Below are positions 42,669-53,741 of a stretch of DNA of 64,000 nt, piece after piece. The notes beneath the pieces are model-generated. The model saw only the letters and a program-made list of their open reading frames with translations, was not told the origin of the DNA and ran no database searches. Source of the DNA: Labyrinthula sp. Ha (taxonomy: Eukaryota > Sar > Bigyra > Labyrinthulida > Labyrinthulaceae); contig JAALGZ010000032.1 in the NCBI GenBank assembly GCA_015227615.1, forward strand, positions 186,001-250,000, read 5' to 3'. How positions within the stretch are numbered: the stretch's first letter is position 1; the number at the start of each line of letters is the position of its first letter. The translations under genes were made by a program, and so were the position numbers.

Positions 42669-45600
42669 TTGTTTTATATTAGAATATGTCATAAGTTAAT
42701 ATTATATCATTGGTGGGATATATTCCAGTTTTAAAGTACATGGTTGGTGGTATGACAACATTAAGAAACTCTTACACATTAAGTCCCTTTAATTATTCAA
42801 TAATGAGTAAAGAAATTCTGCCTCTTCATTATAAACTGCACCTATAGATATCTATGCTCTGACTTTGCGAATACCACGTTGGTCACAAAAGTCTTTACCT
42901 CTATGAAAAGATAATGTGACAACAGAAACGTGCCAGAGCAACCAAGAGAAAACGAATATCACCCAGAAATCATATGAACATGAAGGATGATCGCAGTATC
43001 ACTCAAGCAAAGCCCCCCCCCCAAATAGGATAGGTAACACTAGAACTATAGTAATAACCAATCGGTGGTCCTTGTGAAGCTTCCTTAGTTTCAGTCACAG
43101 GCACCCTTGCAAGACAAGAACATTGCCACAAAGATATAGTTGTGGGAAAATTTCACATGTTTCATTATAGAGAGTCTTTTCCAATGTTCAGAGACTGCTG
43201 TAATTGCATCTGTGTATCGAATACTTTGGTTCAGAGAAACCAGACAAGTTTTCAACACAGGAGTCTTATGCCCAAAAAGAGATGCTAAAACCTAGGACAA
43301 GTTTAAGAACAGAGGACAAACAAACATAAGAAAAAAATGTAAAATCCAAAGAGATTGCTGCCATCATTCAAACTATTCATATCATCTAAGTTGAGGTAGA
43401 CAAATCTAAACATTTAAGTTGTTCTCGTAAATACTCCTCAAAGTTTCTTCTGGTTTTTCCCTAATCCATACCTTGAAACCTTGCTGATATGGACACATAG
43501 ACATCGGTTAAAATCTGCTCTGGACTTCACCTACGAGAATGAGTTTAATTATTGAAGCTTCGCTCTCTACTTAATATTTCGAGCGACGACAAGAAGTTTT
43601 TTAGGGAAATTGCAAAGTTCAGCTGTAATTGAAAGCAATAAATTCCAGTGGGGGAAGTAAGTGTTGTCCATTCAAGACGATGAGGCATCTCGAATTTTAT
43701 TATTTTCTCACATATAATATCCGGAAGAGAGTTTACTGTAAGAAATACTCATATCCCTCATGGCCCACCATGATTAAAATCCAAGTAAGGATGTTAAATA
43801 TGGTTTTTAGGTTCATGGAAAGACATCTCACTGACTTAGAGTAATGAGTACTTCCAAACAGGCTTGATGCCTGATTTTATTCATATCTGCGCCAGCTTTA
43901 AAGGGAGATTGGGCCATGGAATAAGTTTAAAGTTATATTCACGAAGAGGTTTCCAGCACATTTCTTGTTACATGATGGCATGAGAGAAGAAATCTTAGCT
44001 CCATAAAATTCCGTTGGCTCATTAACCTGTTAAATACTTTTATGGGTTTATATTCTCGTCCCGCAAAATAAACATTCAAAAATTTAGGTTTATGGTCAAA
44101 GTCTTTAATACCTACATAACTAAGGTGATGTAGTTTCTCTCTTTAACACAAGTATTTTTCTGATAGATGGAGTGGAATGTTCCAGTTTTATTGGTTATTC
44201 TATTATTTTCCCTATATTTGTCGCAACCTTATTATACCGTAGCCATGAATCGAGTTATTCTCCTCATTTGTAAAAATATTTCAAATATTAATCCAGTGAG
44301 AATATTCTTATTCTGCGAGGTAAACACCTTAAATATATTGAATCTTGAAGTTGAATTGAGCTGACTATTTTTCGACATTAACCTATTCGGGGACCATAAA
44401 TTCAAAAGAATAGCCAAGAGTATTTGATGAAGGGTCTGAAGCAATTTTCAATAAAAGATCTAAATAATAATATTTTCTGTAGATCAAAATAAATCATACC
44501 TATATTCTAATTTTAGAAAGGTATTGGTTCTTATCAAGTTTTGTACCGAAATTCTTATATCGAACATTAAAAAAGTAAGAACAATATTTTGTAAGAGCAC
44601 AATCAGTCACAAAGCTATCATTCACAACAGTTTTAACCCTTGTATACTATTCATAGCACTTAGTAAATTATATTGGGATCTACCATTAATGTGTATTCTT
44701 GATTATGGGGAATTTATTAGCATTTATGCATATCTTGCAGCAGGCACCAATCTATATTCCCACTGATGCTTCTATTAACATTCATGCGCTTACAAATCAT
44801 GTCGCAATAGAATATTGTGTTATTGAGAAGCACTTCTTGCTTTTTACTCACAATTTTATGTTTCTCCGAACAAAATGTGAAACTAGAAACTCATTTGGAG
44901 ATTATAATCAATGAATAGGATTAAGGAAGACTTTGACTAACGAAACTTGTGCATAAGTTTCTCCAAATGAAAACAGTGTCTGTATATACGTAGATGACGG
45001 AAAACAATCCTTAGTAATATAATAAACCTGGGAGAAAGACAAAAGTTTGCAATCAAACTATTATTTGAATCAGTTGTTAGAATCTCTCGCAAAAATAATC
45101 TTCAAATTTTCTCATGGTGAAAGCATACTATATAGATATAAAAAAGAGTATTTTACTTTATTAAACCCACAAAGGCTTCTCTCTCCTTCCAAATGGCACA
45201 GATGATTAAAACATTTAAAGTAAATGCTCAGTTAACGGGATTTGAAACCATTTTTGGACATAATAGAATTGCTTCAGTTGAGAGAAAACCTGTGGCTAAT
45301 AAACAACAACATGACTTTCGATTGTCATTTTTGATTCTAAGATACCGTGAAATATGTTGCTTTATGAGAAGACAAGATACCGATTTCTGAATAAATAGGA
45401 TCTCATCGCAAATCAAATGTATATTTCAGAATAATAAAGAAGTTTTTCGAAAGGGGTGTTGTGGTTATAGAGTGCACTAGTATCACGTTCGTTGTGAAAC
45501 TTATTGGTTTTTGTACCTAATGGTTTATTAATACATTGCACCTTAAGTTTCTCTGTAATAAGTATATAAGTAGTACCTGTGAGTTAAAATACTCCGCTAG

Positions 45601-46999
45601 TGCTCAAATATAACGATAGTAGTAACGTCCCGAGCTTAAATTTTTGAAATTTCAAGTATTAGAATCGAGATACGTTTCGTCTTAAATTGCCATGTTCTGG
45701 TTATATATCGTCCAAAAAGATTGTCGAAATAGAATAAATCTTTTAAAAAACTAGTGTAGAAAAAAATTGAGCATGTAAAGAATGACGGATAGGATTTGAA
45801 TTTTTATTAGTTTTTAATAAAATTCTTACCTGTAATTTTCTTATTAACTGAATCTGATAATTCACAAGCATTCTGAATGTTTATTGATTATCATTTGTTT
45901 ATTAATAAAAGACTGGGTCATACTGCCTTGAACCAACTACTTGGGAAAATAACTTCGGTTTTTGTATCATACGAAAACCTTGAAAATATGGGGTGCATAC
46001 CCCTACTGCACGATATTCCAGGTTTATTCCCATGTCATATGGCCAATTATATGAGTTTTCATATGGTGCAAAGACTTAATATTTTCTCCTGGTAATTTGT
46101 CTAACGGCCGGGTGGTCCAGTATAGTTTTGATAATGAGTTAATGGTCAGAATGTAATCATCATAATAATTTGATACTAATCAAAATCCCGATCCTCTAAT
46201 TGATGAGCAGAATCGAAACAAATATCAAATAACTAATGGTAAGTTTCATCAATTCTAAGGGCTACAAAAGGTGTACCATTCAAAAACTGTTGGAGTACAA
46301 CTAAAAAAAGAAAAGATGAACAATGTCAGGCTCAAGTTGAGGTTTTATTTGGCAAACTGAGAAACTTTTTAAAGTATAGTTAATTAACGTAAGTGATAAG
46401 AGCATGTTACGCACTTTGAGATTGTTTGAATTAAAAAATGTTTGTCTTGACCTCTTAGCACAAAAGTTCGATCTTCAAGATATCAAGAAATAGACAATCA
46501 AGCACAATCTATCTTTGACCTAAACAGCAATGTCTTCGACACCAAATATATAAATCTTCTACTATGGCAAGAGCCAGTTCCGTTTTAAAATGTATTCTTG
46601 ACTTGCTGGTACACAAACTAAAACTGCAACAAACTAGAAACTAAGAACCTAAATACATCGAAGTATAGAAGGTAACTGGCGAGTTGTTTCACTTAGACTG
46701 CTTCAACAGTATCATAGTTCAAACTTTTTCTTTGCTCACTGTGTGTTTTATCTTTTCTTGTAACTTCTCGCTTGTTTAGTTAGTGCGGGAGTTTCAGTTT
46801 GTTGCAGAATATTATATTAAATCAAAATATCTCCAATTATAGATAAACTGATGTTATCACCATAATTTAGGAGAATTTAATATTAACAGGATGAATAATA
46901 AATATCTTTTGATCTTAAATTTATAAACTATTATTCACAGTACATTAACGTTAGAGAGTTAATGAAAGTGGTATCGATTTGCAATCTAATGTATCTTAC
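41858..46999. other. gene-poor AT-rich tract
   Basis: About 5.1 kb without a supportable gene. It is very AT-rich near 42.0-42.7 kb, where it holds the 93-bp hairpin element. A run of ten C bases lies at 43013-43022. The short frames at 43.6, 44.2-44.9, 45.2 and 45.9 kb have no motif that I recognise. Confidence 0.55.
42597..42689. repeat. 93-bp inverted-repeat (MITE-like) element with TA microsatellite
   Basis: The ends are perfect 15-bp inverted repeats: ACATATTCTAATATA at 42597-42611 and its complement at 42675-42689. Inside is a second hairpin, ATAGACACT and AGTGTCTAT, and a long TA run (about 42634-42662). No clear target-site duplication was seen. It could be a small non-autonomous element or a replication-slippage hairpin. 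Confidence 0.5.
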
Positions 47000-47989
47000 A
47001 TGGGCCACATGGCCAGATATCTTGAAAAGACAATGAAATCTATTGGACAACTTTTTCATAATCTTCGGAGACAACCTCTGCTCTCGCGATCAGGGCAACA
47101 ACATAGAACACGTAAAGGATTCTCACCCATTTTTTTTGTAAATCAAAGGATTGAACCAATATTTTCCTCAGAATATGTTAGTTTGAGTTGCAAAATGGGC
47201 TTCTTTACTACACCCTCAAGAAGAGGCTTTTCAACAAATCCTGGTGTAATACCTTCACAGGAAATCCCCACTATGCGTATGTGGAAAAAGGAGTTTGGAA
47301 AACGAAGTAAAGCAGGAAGAAATAATACTGGAAAAATAACAGTGAGAAGGCGCGGTGGCGGTGTAAAGAGAAAACTGAGAGAGATTACATTCCAAAGAAA
47401 AAAGTTTCACGCGAATGTTCCTTACGAGGTAAAACTTATTCGCTACGATCCTAATCGTTCAGCTAAAATTGCATGGTTAGAATTAGTTACACCAATTGAT
47501 AATGATGAAGATGGACACTTCGTACTTGCTTGGAAAGGGATCGAGGTTGGAAATGTAGTTCGGCCTAACATTGTTGAAGAAGACACTTCAGCGTTAACTC
47601 TACTTCCTGGAGATGCAGTCAAGCTAAAAAACGTTAGATTGGGGGAGTTTGTGCACTCTATAGAATTAAGAAGAAACGAAGGGGCAAAAGCAGCAAGAGC
47701 TGGAAATGTATATGGGCAGGTAATCGAACAAGGGGAAAAAACTTTAATACGCCTGCCTTCTGGAGAGAGGAAAGAAATATCTAGCGAAGCTATGGCTAGC
47801 TTAGGAGTGGTGGAAGGAAGAGATGAAGTTAGGGTTAGGGGTAAAGCAGGAAGGAGTAGAAGACTTGGAAGAAGGCCTAGAGTTAGAGGTGTTGCTATGA
47901 ACCCAGTTGATCATCCACATGGTGGAGGAGAAGGAAGAACTAAAGGAGGAAGACCTTCAGTTACTCCTTGGGGACGACCTACAAAGTGA
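47000..47989 (+). CDS. MRPL2: mitochondrial-type large-subunit ribosomal protein uL2
   Basis: 329 aa from the first ATG (the frame extends to a TTG 21 nt upstream). The N-terminal ~95 residues are basic and hydroxylated (ARYLEKTMKSIGQLFHNLRR, RRGFSTNPG), consistent with a mitochondrial presequence. The body is bacterial-type uL2: KAGRNNTGKITVRRRGGGVK, LVTPIDNDEDGHFVLAWKG, LPGDAVKLKNVRLGEFVHSI, RAGNVYGQVI and the peptidyl-transferase segment AMNPVDHPHGGGEGRTKGG. Cytosolic uL2 differs in that end. A plastid location is possible but nothing here argues for one. The stop is TGA; the gene ends 48 bp from the convergent MYCBP gene. Confidence 0.92.
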   Translation: MGHMARYLEKTMKSIGQLFHNLRRQPLLSRSGQQHRTRKGFSPIFFVNQRIEPIFSSEYVSLSCKMGFFTTPSRRGFSTNPGVIPSQEIPTMRMWKKEFGKRSKAGRNNTGKITVRRRGGGVKRKLREITFQRKKFHANVPYEVKLIRYDPNRSAKIAWLELVTPIDNDEDGHFVLAWKGIEVGNVVRPNIVEEDTSALTLLPGDAVKLKNVRLGEFVHSIELRRNEGAKAARAGNVYGQVIEQGEKTLIRLPSGERKEISSEAMASLGVVEGRDEVRVRGKAGRSRRLGRRPRVRGVAMNPVDHPHGGGEGRTKGGRPSVTPWGRPTK

Positions 47990-48037
47990 ATTCTGTATTA
48001 CTTTGCAGCTTGTGCCACATATTTAATGGTCTTCTAG

Positions 48038-48433
48038 CTATTGTCCGAGATCTATAGTTACAAGTAAATAAAAACGCACCTAGTATTTCATCTCTTAGTT
48101 TGTCATTTTCATTGCTCAAAGTCAGGACCAAGTCTTTCAACTTAGAGTTTTCTTCTTGTAAAGTAGTTAGCTCTTCCTTTAGTATTTTTATATCTTCACC
48201 AGATGCATTCCCAAAATATTTTCTGATATAGTCAAGTGGTTTTGTAGGGCTGATAGCTTCATTAAACATCTGTGTTAAAACTAGGAGTAAAAAAACAGAG
48301 GGAAAACCTTTAATAAATGCCTCAATCACCCCAGTCTTTGAAAGAAAATCCCGATAATCCTCCTTTATTAACTCAGGAGGCTAGAATTCAATAAGCATAT
48401 AGAATATACAATATACTCTGCAGTGTTCTCCAT
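48038..48433 (-). CDS. MYCBP: MYCBP (c-Myc-binding protein/AMY-1) homologue, 4 tiny exons
   Basis: Exons 48433..48410, 48380..48308, 48280..48080 and 48051..48038 with introns of 29, 27 and 28 nt give 103 aa, which as I recall is the length of human MYCBP. Matching blocks are YRDFLSKTGVIEAFIKVLTQ, PLDYIRKYFG and the C-terminal coiled coil LKEELTTLQEENSKLKDLV. In animals the protein binds AKAPs and is linked to ciliary and sperm-tail complexes. The 27-nt intron lies in frame without a stop and would insert nine hydrophobic residues into the conserved helix if retained. Exon 1 codes for eight residues and the last exon for four. The ATG is 29 bp below the PACRG stop on the same strand. Confidence 0.88.
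48052..48079 (-). other. 28-nt intron 3 of MYCBP
   Basis: Begins GTGCGTTTTTAT and ends GTAACTATAG, phase 1. Splicing ends the protein at DEILDLGQ, keeping the 103-aa family length; retention would add an unrelated tail. Confidence 0.65.
48281..48307 (-). other. 27-nt in-frame intron 2 of MYCBP
   Basis: Begins GTTTTCCCTC and ends ACTCCTAG, phase 1. It is a multiple of three with no stop, so an ORF caller reads through it as FPSVFLLLV. Removal restores the family sequence FIKVLTQMF. Confidence 0.8.
48381..48409 (-). other. 29-nt intron 1 of MYCBP
   Basis: Begins GTATATTCTATA and ends GAATTCTAG, phase 0. Exon 2 has a TAG immediately upstream and no ATG, so an upstream exon is required; this join supplies an ATG. 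Confidence 0.75.
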
Positions 48434-48462
48434 CTTCCGCTGTATTTGAAATTAACGGTCAA

Positions 48463-49497
48463 CTATTCAAAAATATTACCATCTCCAGATGCTTTCCTTG
48501 TGAAAGATTCATACATAGGCACCGATACCTTGATTAAACCTAGGGTGTTTTTGTCTCCTGTTCTTTCCAATATTCTTAGAGTCTTTAGAATCATTTCAAA
48601 TATATTTCTTTTCTTCCTTTGCCCATAATCCATTTCATCTCCAAGATTTGTTCTTTTGTGCAACAAAAATATCGTGTTAAAAAATGGAAGTAACTGGCGG
48701 AAATACTTCTGAATAAAGATTGTAAAATATATTCTCTTGCCATCATCTACATGAGGAAAAGAATACAATTTACCTTTGTGCACTTCATATTTCAGGGCAA
48801 GTTCTTGAATAATCTCCAAAGTTTTCAAAACAACCCGCCGTTTCCCTGAATGCAAAGCTCTTTTCAGCGGCCAAATTATCTTTGGTAAGACTTTTCTTAG
48901 CAAAGATATAGTTGTTCTTCTATATCTTACTAATTGAAGACTAGCAGAAAAGCTAATGAAGCAATAGGGTTCGTCAGGCAAATCAAGACCGTCGAAGAAC
49001 AAAGGGAGAAGTTGCTGCAGATCCAAATCATCAAGTTTAATTTTCCACTGTAACTTTCTTTTTGCCCCATGAAAAATGCAAACTGGTAAGTCACCCCTAT
49101 GGTAAGAATATTTAAAGCGGGATTTTTGAAATTTTTGGCTCATTTTAAACAGGTGCTCTTGTTTGTTCAACTCCATGGTCGCTCGCTGAAAAGCGGCTTC
49201 CTTCAATTTCCGTATTTTCTCCAAATCAAATCTTTTAGACTCCACAGTAAAATTAGTTTTTTTCCTTTTTATGAACAACAGCTTCTTCACTTCCACCTCC
49301 TTTACCCTTCTATGCTTTGGTTTCTCACTCATTTTGATATATTCTCTTAACGAGCGATGCTTTGGATAAACAATTTCATCTTTTATGGTTACCACCCTAG
49401 GATATTTAACTCTATCCTTCACTTTTTTCAATTTTATTCTTTCTATTAAAGCTCTCTTCTCACAGCTAAGTCTTTCTGAATTATATCTTTTTTCCAT
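48463..49497 (-). CDS. PACRG: PACRG (parkin co-regulated gene) homologue, axonemal inner-junction protein
   Basis: 344 aa as one open frame. PACRG bridges the A and B tubules of ciliary doublets and is found almost only in ciliated organisms. Diagnostic blocks are YHRGDLPVCIFHGAKRKLQW, DLDLQQLLPLFFDGL, LPKIIWPLKRAL, VVLKTLEIIQEL, YFRQLLPFFN, MDYGQRKKRN and PMYESFT. The N-terminal ~150 residues are basic and lineage-specific. A 27-bp stretch at 48747-48773 (GTAAATTG...CATGTAG) follows the local intron rule and lies in frame within the insertion after EVHK, so the true protein may be nine residues shorter. The gene sits immediately upstream of MYCBP on the same strand. Confidence 0.9.
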   Translation of the reverse strand: MEKRYNSERLSCEKRALIERIKLKKVKDRVKYPRVVTIKDEIVYPKHRSLREYIKMSEKPKHRRVKEVEVKKLLFIKRKKTNFTVESKRFDLEKIRKLKEAAFQRATMELNKQEHLFKMSQKFQKSRFKYSYHRGDLPVCIFHGAKRKLQWKIKLDDLDLQQLLPLFFDGLDLPDEPYCFISFSASLQLVRYRRTTISLLRKVLPKIIWPLKRALHSGKRRVVLKTLEIIQELALKYEVHKGKLYSFPHVDDGKRIYFTIFIQKYFRQLLPFFNTIFLLHKRTNLGDEMDYGQRKKRNIFEMILKTLRILERTGDKNTLGLIKVSVPMYESFTRKASGDGNIFE

Positions 49498-50577
49498 TGC
49501 CTTAAACGGTTAGGCTCCTATATTTCCAGTATTTTTTTGTGCATTTTAATATTTCTAGGAAGTATTTCGGCAAGAATTGGTGAATAACATTATGTATTAA
49601 ATCACATATTTATAAGTAGGAGTTTAGTTAAATATATAATGATATATGAAACTTGTCTAAATAGTTTTCAATATACTTTGAGAAAGTTTGGATATTTATA
49701 GGAGTATCCTCTGAAGTTTTATCCACTTCTTCTTGCTTAGTCACTGTGTTTCAGCACTATGGGCATGTTTGAAGTATGAGTTCCCCCGTTGCGATTCAAG
49801 AAACATCTTGGTTTTTTTCAGGATCGGGTTTCCTGAGGATAGACTTTGGAAGGCGATTAGCAGCAATTGTATCTGGAGGTTTTGACCATGAAACACAAAA
49901 TTTTGAAAATAACAAAGCACAAACGACAAAGAGCAAAACATCAAACAACCCCGAAAGTAGAATAATTAACCTCCACCACGAAGGAAAAACCTTAAGTCAG
50001 GTGATTGGGCCTGTATAGAAGATCCACACCAGAAGAAATGATCAAAATATTTGACAAAGTACTTGCAAAACAATTTAGGTGGAAAACAGTTTCATCACAC
50101 CACTTTTAAGATGAATTCACGCAAGGAAACTTTGGGCTTGCTCAAACAATGCTACACAGATTAAGTGTAAGTTTCGTTTCCTCTAAGGTTTATATTTTTG
50201 CGCTAAACATTAAATTTGATCTTCATCTCGCAAAATACATCTTTCTAGTTAAGTGTTGAGATCGCTCAGGTCATAAAGTAAAAGTCAATCAAAATCAAAG
50301 TAATTTCAGATCTGATGTGAAATCTCAAGAAATGAAGATGATTAAGTTCCTAGAAATTGTTGACACTCTCTTCTCAATCGTAGAAGTTGAACCACATAGT
50401 AAGTTTCCATAGATTTCAACAAAAGTTTACTTAAGCCTGGAACAACAAGAGCTAGAGACGAATTAAGTGATTTAGAAGATAAAAACATTCAAATTTAATG
50501 AAAATAGTGAAAAATGTTTAGGCAAAGTCGAGAAGTTTGAACTTTACTGATCAATTGAAATAGAAGAAAGACGTAGG

Positions 50578-51260
50578 TTGAAAAGGTTAAATTCTCAAGA
50601 GCAACAACAAACTAAGTTAATTTATCTGTATTTGGAATCGATGCATATCGATACTACTCATGGACTGTCTCGCCACATCTTTGTAAATCTGCTTCCTCTG
50701 GGTGTTTACTGCTTTTTCAAGACGATGAGCTTTGATTACACACTGATTCTCAATGAAAATTGCCAAGACGTCTTGAGAGTGTTAAAAGATCTAGGACTAG
50801 CTTCAGCCGGGTTAATAATGTTTGATAGATCATTGGCATTACCTAAGGCAGCTAATGAATTTGGGGTAGCCCATATTCGCTGCACCAAGTGTTTTTCAGA
50901 ACCATTCGGGCCAGGACCTAAGGGGTAGAAAGGATTTAACTTCGAGGACTTCATGGTTTGTATTCATCAAGCCGCTAGGAGTGAATTTCAACTACAAAAA
51001 GATCTGAACGCCCATGTAGATAACCTGTTTTAGAATTTCCTGAGACTGTTTAGCAATCTTTCTTAAAAACATAAATGAAAATAATAGGAGCATATGCTAA
51101 GAAACGTCTCGCATTTAGACATGTTTCCTCATAACCTGTCCAAGGGTTTCATTCCAAGATTAAGGGATAAGGTCAACTCTCATCGAAACAAAAGGATGTG
51201 CAATTGATCAGCTAATAATGTTCCTTGAGAAACAGGTTCTTGAATTTGCAAACTCTGTGC
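50578..51260 (+). mobile_element. Mutator-like (MULE) transposase remnant
   Basis: An open stretch to 50928 contains LESMHIDTTHGLSR, matching the first catalytic Asp block of MULE transposases, and LIMFDRSLALPKAANEFGVA followed by HIRCTKCFSEPF, matching the second Asp with the downstream C..H block. After a stop, another piece (FEDFMVCIHQAARSEFQLQK) fits the following helical region of the family. Stops and frame changes make it inactive. Terminal inverted repeats were not found. A short frame at 49776-50018 ending in RIINLHHEGKTLSQVI may be the N-terminal part or an unrelated helix-turn-helix. Confidence 0.55.
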
Positions 51261-53741
51261 TAAAAAATTAAAGAAGTTCATTTTTAACGAGGACATTTGA
51301 AACCAGGTAATTAATATCATGGCCAAGAAAATCAAAAAAAGGATGCTTCATTAGTCGGGATAGAGGAAATAAGACGTACTTTGTTACCGAGAATCTCAAA
51401 CATATCTCGGTAAAATTTGGTCTTGAACTGAAATCTGGTGATGAAATTCTTCACCCTGACTCAACTCGTTCTACTTGAACCAATATTAATATCCCACGTC
51501 TACATTTCGCTGGAATCTGCGTGAAGACGAAGATAAGTTATATACATAGAAATCGTTTTCTGCCAAAATTGCGTTATCAAAATCATCCTCTTTTTAAAAC
51601 AGCGTTGAAAGACCTTGGTCGTGCAGAAAGCCAAATAGATTAAGCTTTATATTTCAGTGTCAATGTTTCAGGGTTCAAAGATCTAAAGGTACCGAATAAG
51701 CCTTGTGTAAGATTTTAAATATTCTAGACAGTTTGCAAAGAATTGTGTGAAGAAGCTTAACGTGGCAGCGATGAGGGTTGGAGAAACGCAAATGCACCTA
51801 CCAGAAGAATAGCAGATGAATTTAAATAAAATGCTGCCGGAGACTTTTCTGATGTGAATATGTCCTTCTTCCGGCACTCTGGATCAACCATATTTTCTCC
51901 AAGAATGACTAAGATGTTAGGAAAAGAAAATTTTGTTCAGAGCTAAAGTAGACTGAACTTCACAACAAGAGCAGGTTTCGCTATATATTACTCACCTACA
52001 TCCTTTTCTTCCCACACCTCAGGATTCTCCTTGTGAAGTTTTACTATATAGGACTCATTTCACCCTTTCCTTCCTTCGCAAAAAAACATTTCTTCCTAGA
52101 ATATATCCTACAAAAAACAACATATACACTTTTTCGTCATGGAGTTATTTTTGCATCATGATATGACCTCAAAATATGGAAAGCTCTTCACCGGCTCCTA
52201 CTCACGGTGTTAATATATGCATGGTGAGATATAACTTCTTCAAGGCCGCTTAAAATAAGTGTTTAAGTTTCTCTTCAAACTGTCCTATACAATACAACAT
52301 GCTGATCTGTCTACCCACCCTCAACCTATATACATAAATAAAAAAATCTTTACCTAAACCCCGTACAAAGGCTATTTAGCTCGCGAAGTAAGTTCGCAAG
52401 GGTTAACAATTAGGTTTTTGATAAAACCTAAAGCTGATCCCAATATTCTTTCTTGCTCACTTCTATGTCATTGTTTTGGGCATTTTTTTCTTTTTTGAGT
52501 TGAAACCTGTTACCTTACTAGTTAATGGAGGCATGGTCTTCATTCCATCTCCATATCTTCATCCCTTTTACAAAAGTATTTTTTTGTAAAATGAGCTGAA
52601 GCGGTTGAATATATATATTTATCAAAAACTTGTTCATGGGTTTTAAACTCTTGTTGAAATATAGACATATATTTTTCACCATTTTTTTTATTTCCTTCTT
52701 TCTTTCGTCGCTTTCTTGATCTGTTTCTTTGCTAGATATAAGATAGTAATTCTGGGAAATTGTGTTACTGATAGTATCAATGAGAGGGACGTTCCGATGC
52801 ATGGCCTCCATAAAAACTATTTCAAAGCTTGATATGGGCGAATGACGAAGACAGAGAGAACAAACTGTCAATACATAATTTCAAAGAGATTGTGCACTTG
52901 AAGTAAGGTCAAGTGACGAAAGAACTCAGTTCATTAAGACTGTGTATATCTAATCATATATTGATTAACATTATCAATTGAAAGAATAGAATTAGTAGAA
53001 GTATTTTGGGAATTTATGGTATAATTATTCTTATGATAGAATCATAAGCATAGAATAACAATAAAAAGAAAAGCTAATTGCAAGCTATAGTAATAACAAC
53101 AAGTAAGATTTTTATGAATACAATGCCTGAGGAACATAAACCTAAGTACATTCGGCTTATTAAAGCTTAAGGAACTACTTTTAGGTTCCTCCAAGAGCGT
53201 CTTATGAGTAAGTCGACTTAGATTGACATAAACGTCTCTACGAGAAACCTAATTCAACTCAGTTCACAAGCCTAACATTCTGGTTAGTATCTTCGCCTCA
53301 GGCTTGAGATTCTGACTGTTCGATAGTTCATCCCTTGCAATTAAAAGAATGTTTAGACCGCTTTATTGTTATTTAACTTCATACAGTAATTATGGTATTG
53401 AAATTTGAAGTAGGTTAAATAACGAAGTGTGTTGTCATTCACATATTAAACTAGTTTTGGAAATGTACTCTTGGCAAGTGTTGTTGAACTAAGAATCATA
53501 CTAATATTCTATTCTTAACTTTAATTTTTATCACTGCTAAGCTAATTTTATACTTTCTATCTTACATTGATACTCAAACATATTCACCAATATAAGTGCG
53601 TCTTGTGAGTTTTTATTTGTTCGAAATAGCACAAGAACAACAGCGACTCAAGAACTCAAAAAAACAAAAGACAGACTTATACATATATAAAAATGTACTT
53701 GACGTAAACCTTGCTATTCTAAAATCTATAAAACTAATACC
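51261..53741. other. gene-poor tract with one doubtful open frame
   Basis: About 2.5 kb. The only notable frame is on the minus strand at 52518-52871: up to 117 codons from TTG, about 96 from its first ATG, Lys/Ile-rich, and no motif recognised. I do not call it a gene. No tandem repeats or RNA genes were seen. Confidence 0.5.

Noticed and set aside
43013-43022. Run of ten C bases
   Set aside because: A simple homopolymer; possible sequencing uncertainty, no evident function.
45877-46095. Plus-strand 72-codon ATG frame
   Set aside because: No motif, no neighbour-gene context and AT-rich surroundings; could not be told from chance.
52518-52871. Minus-strand frame of 117 codons
   Set aside because: It begins at TTG (first ATG 21 codons in), has no motif and a low-complexity composition; possible but unsupported.
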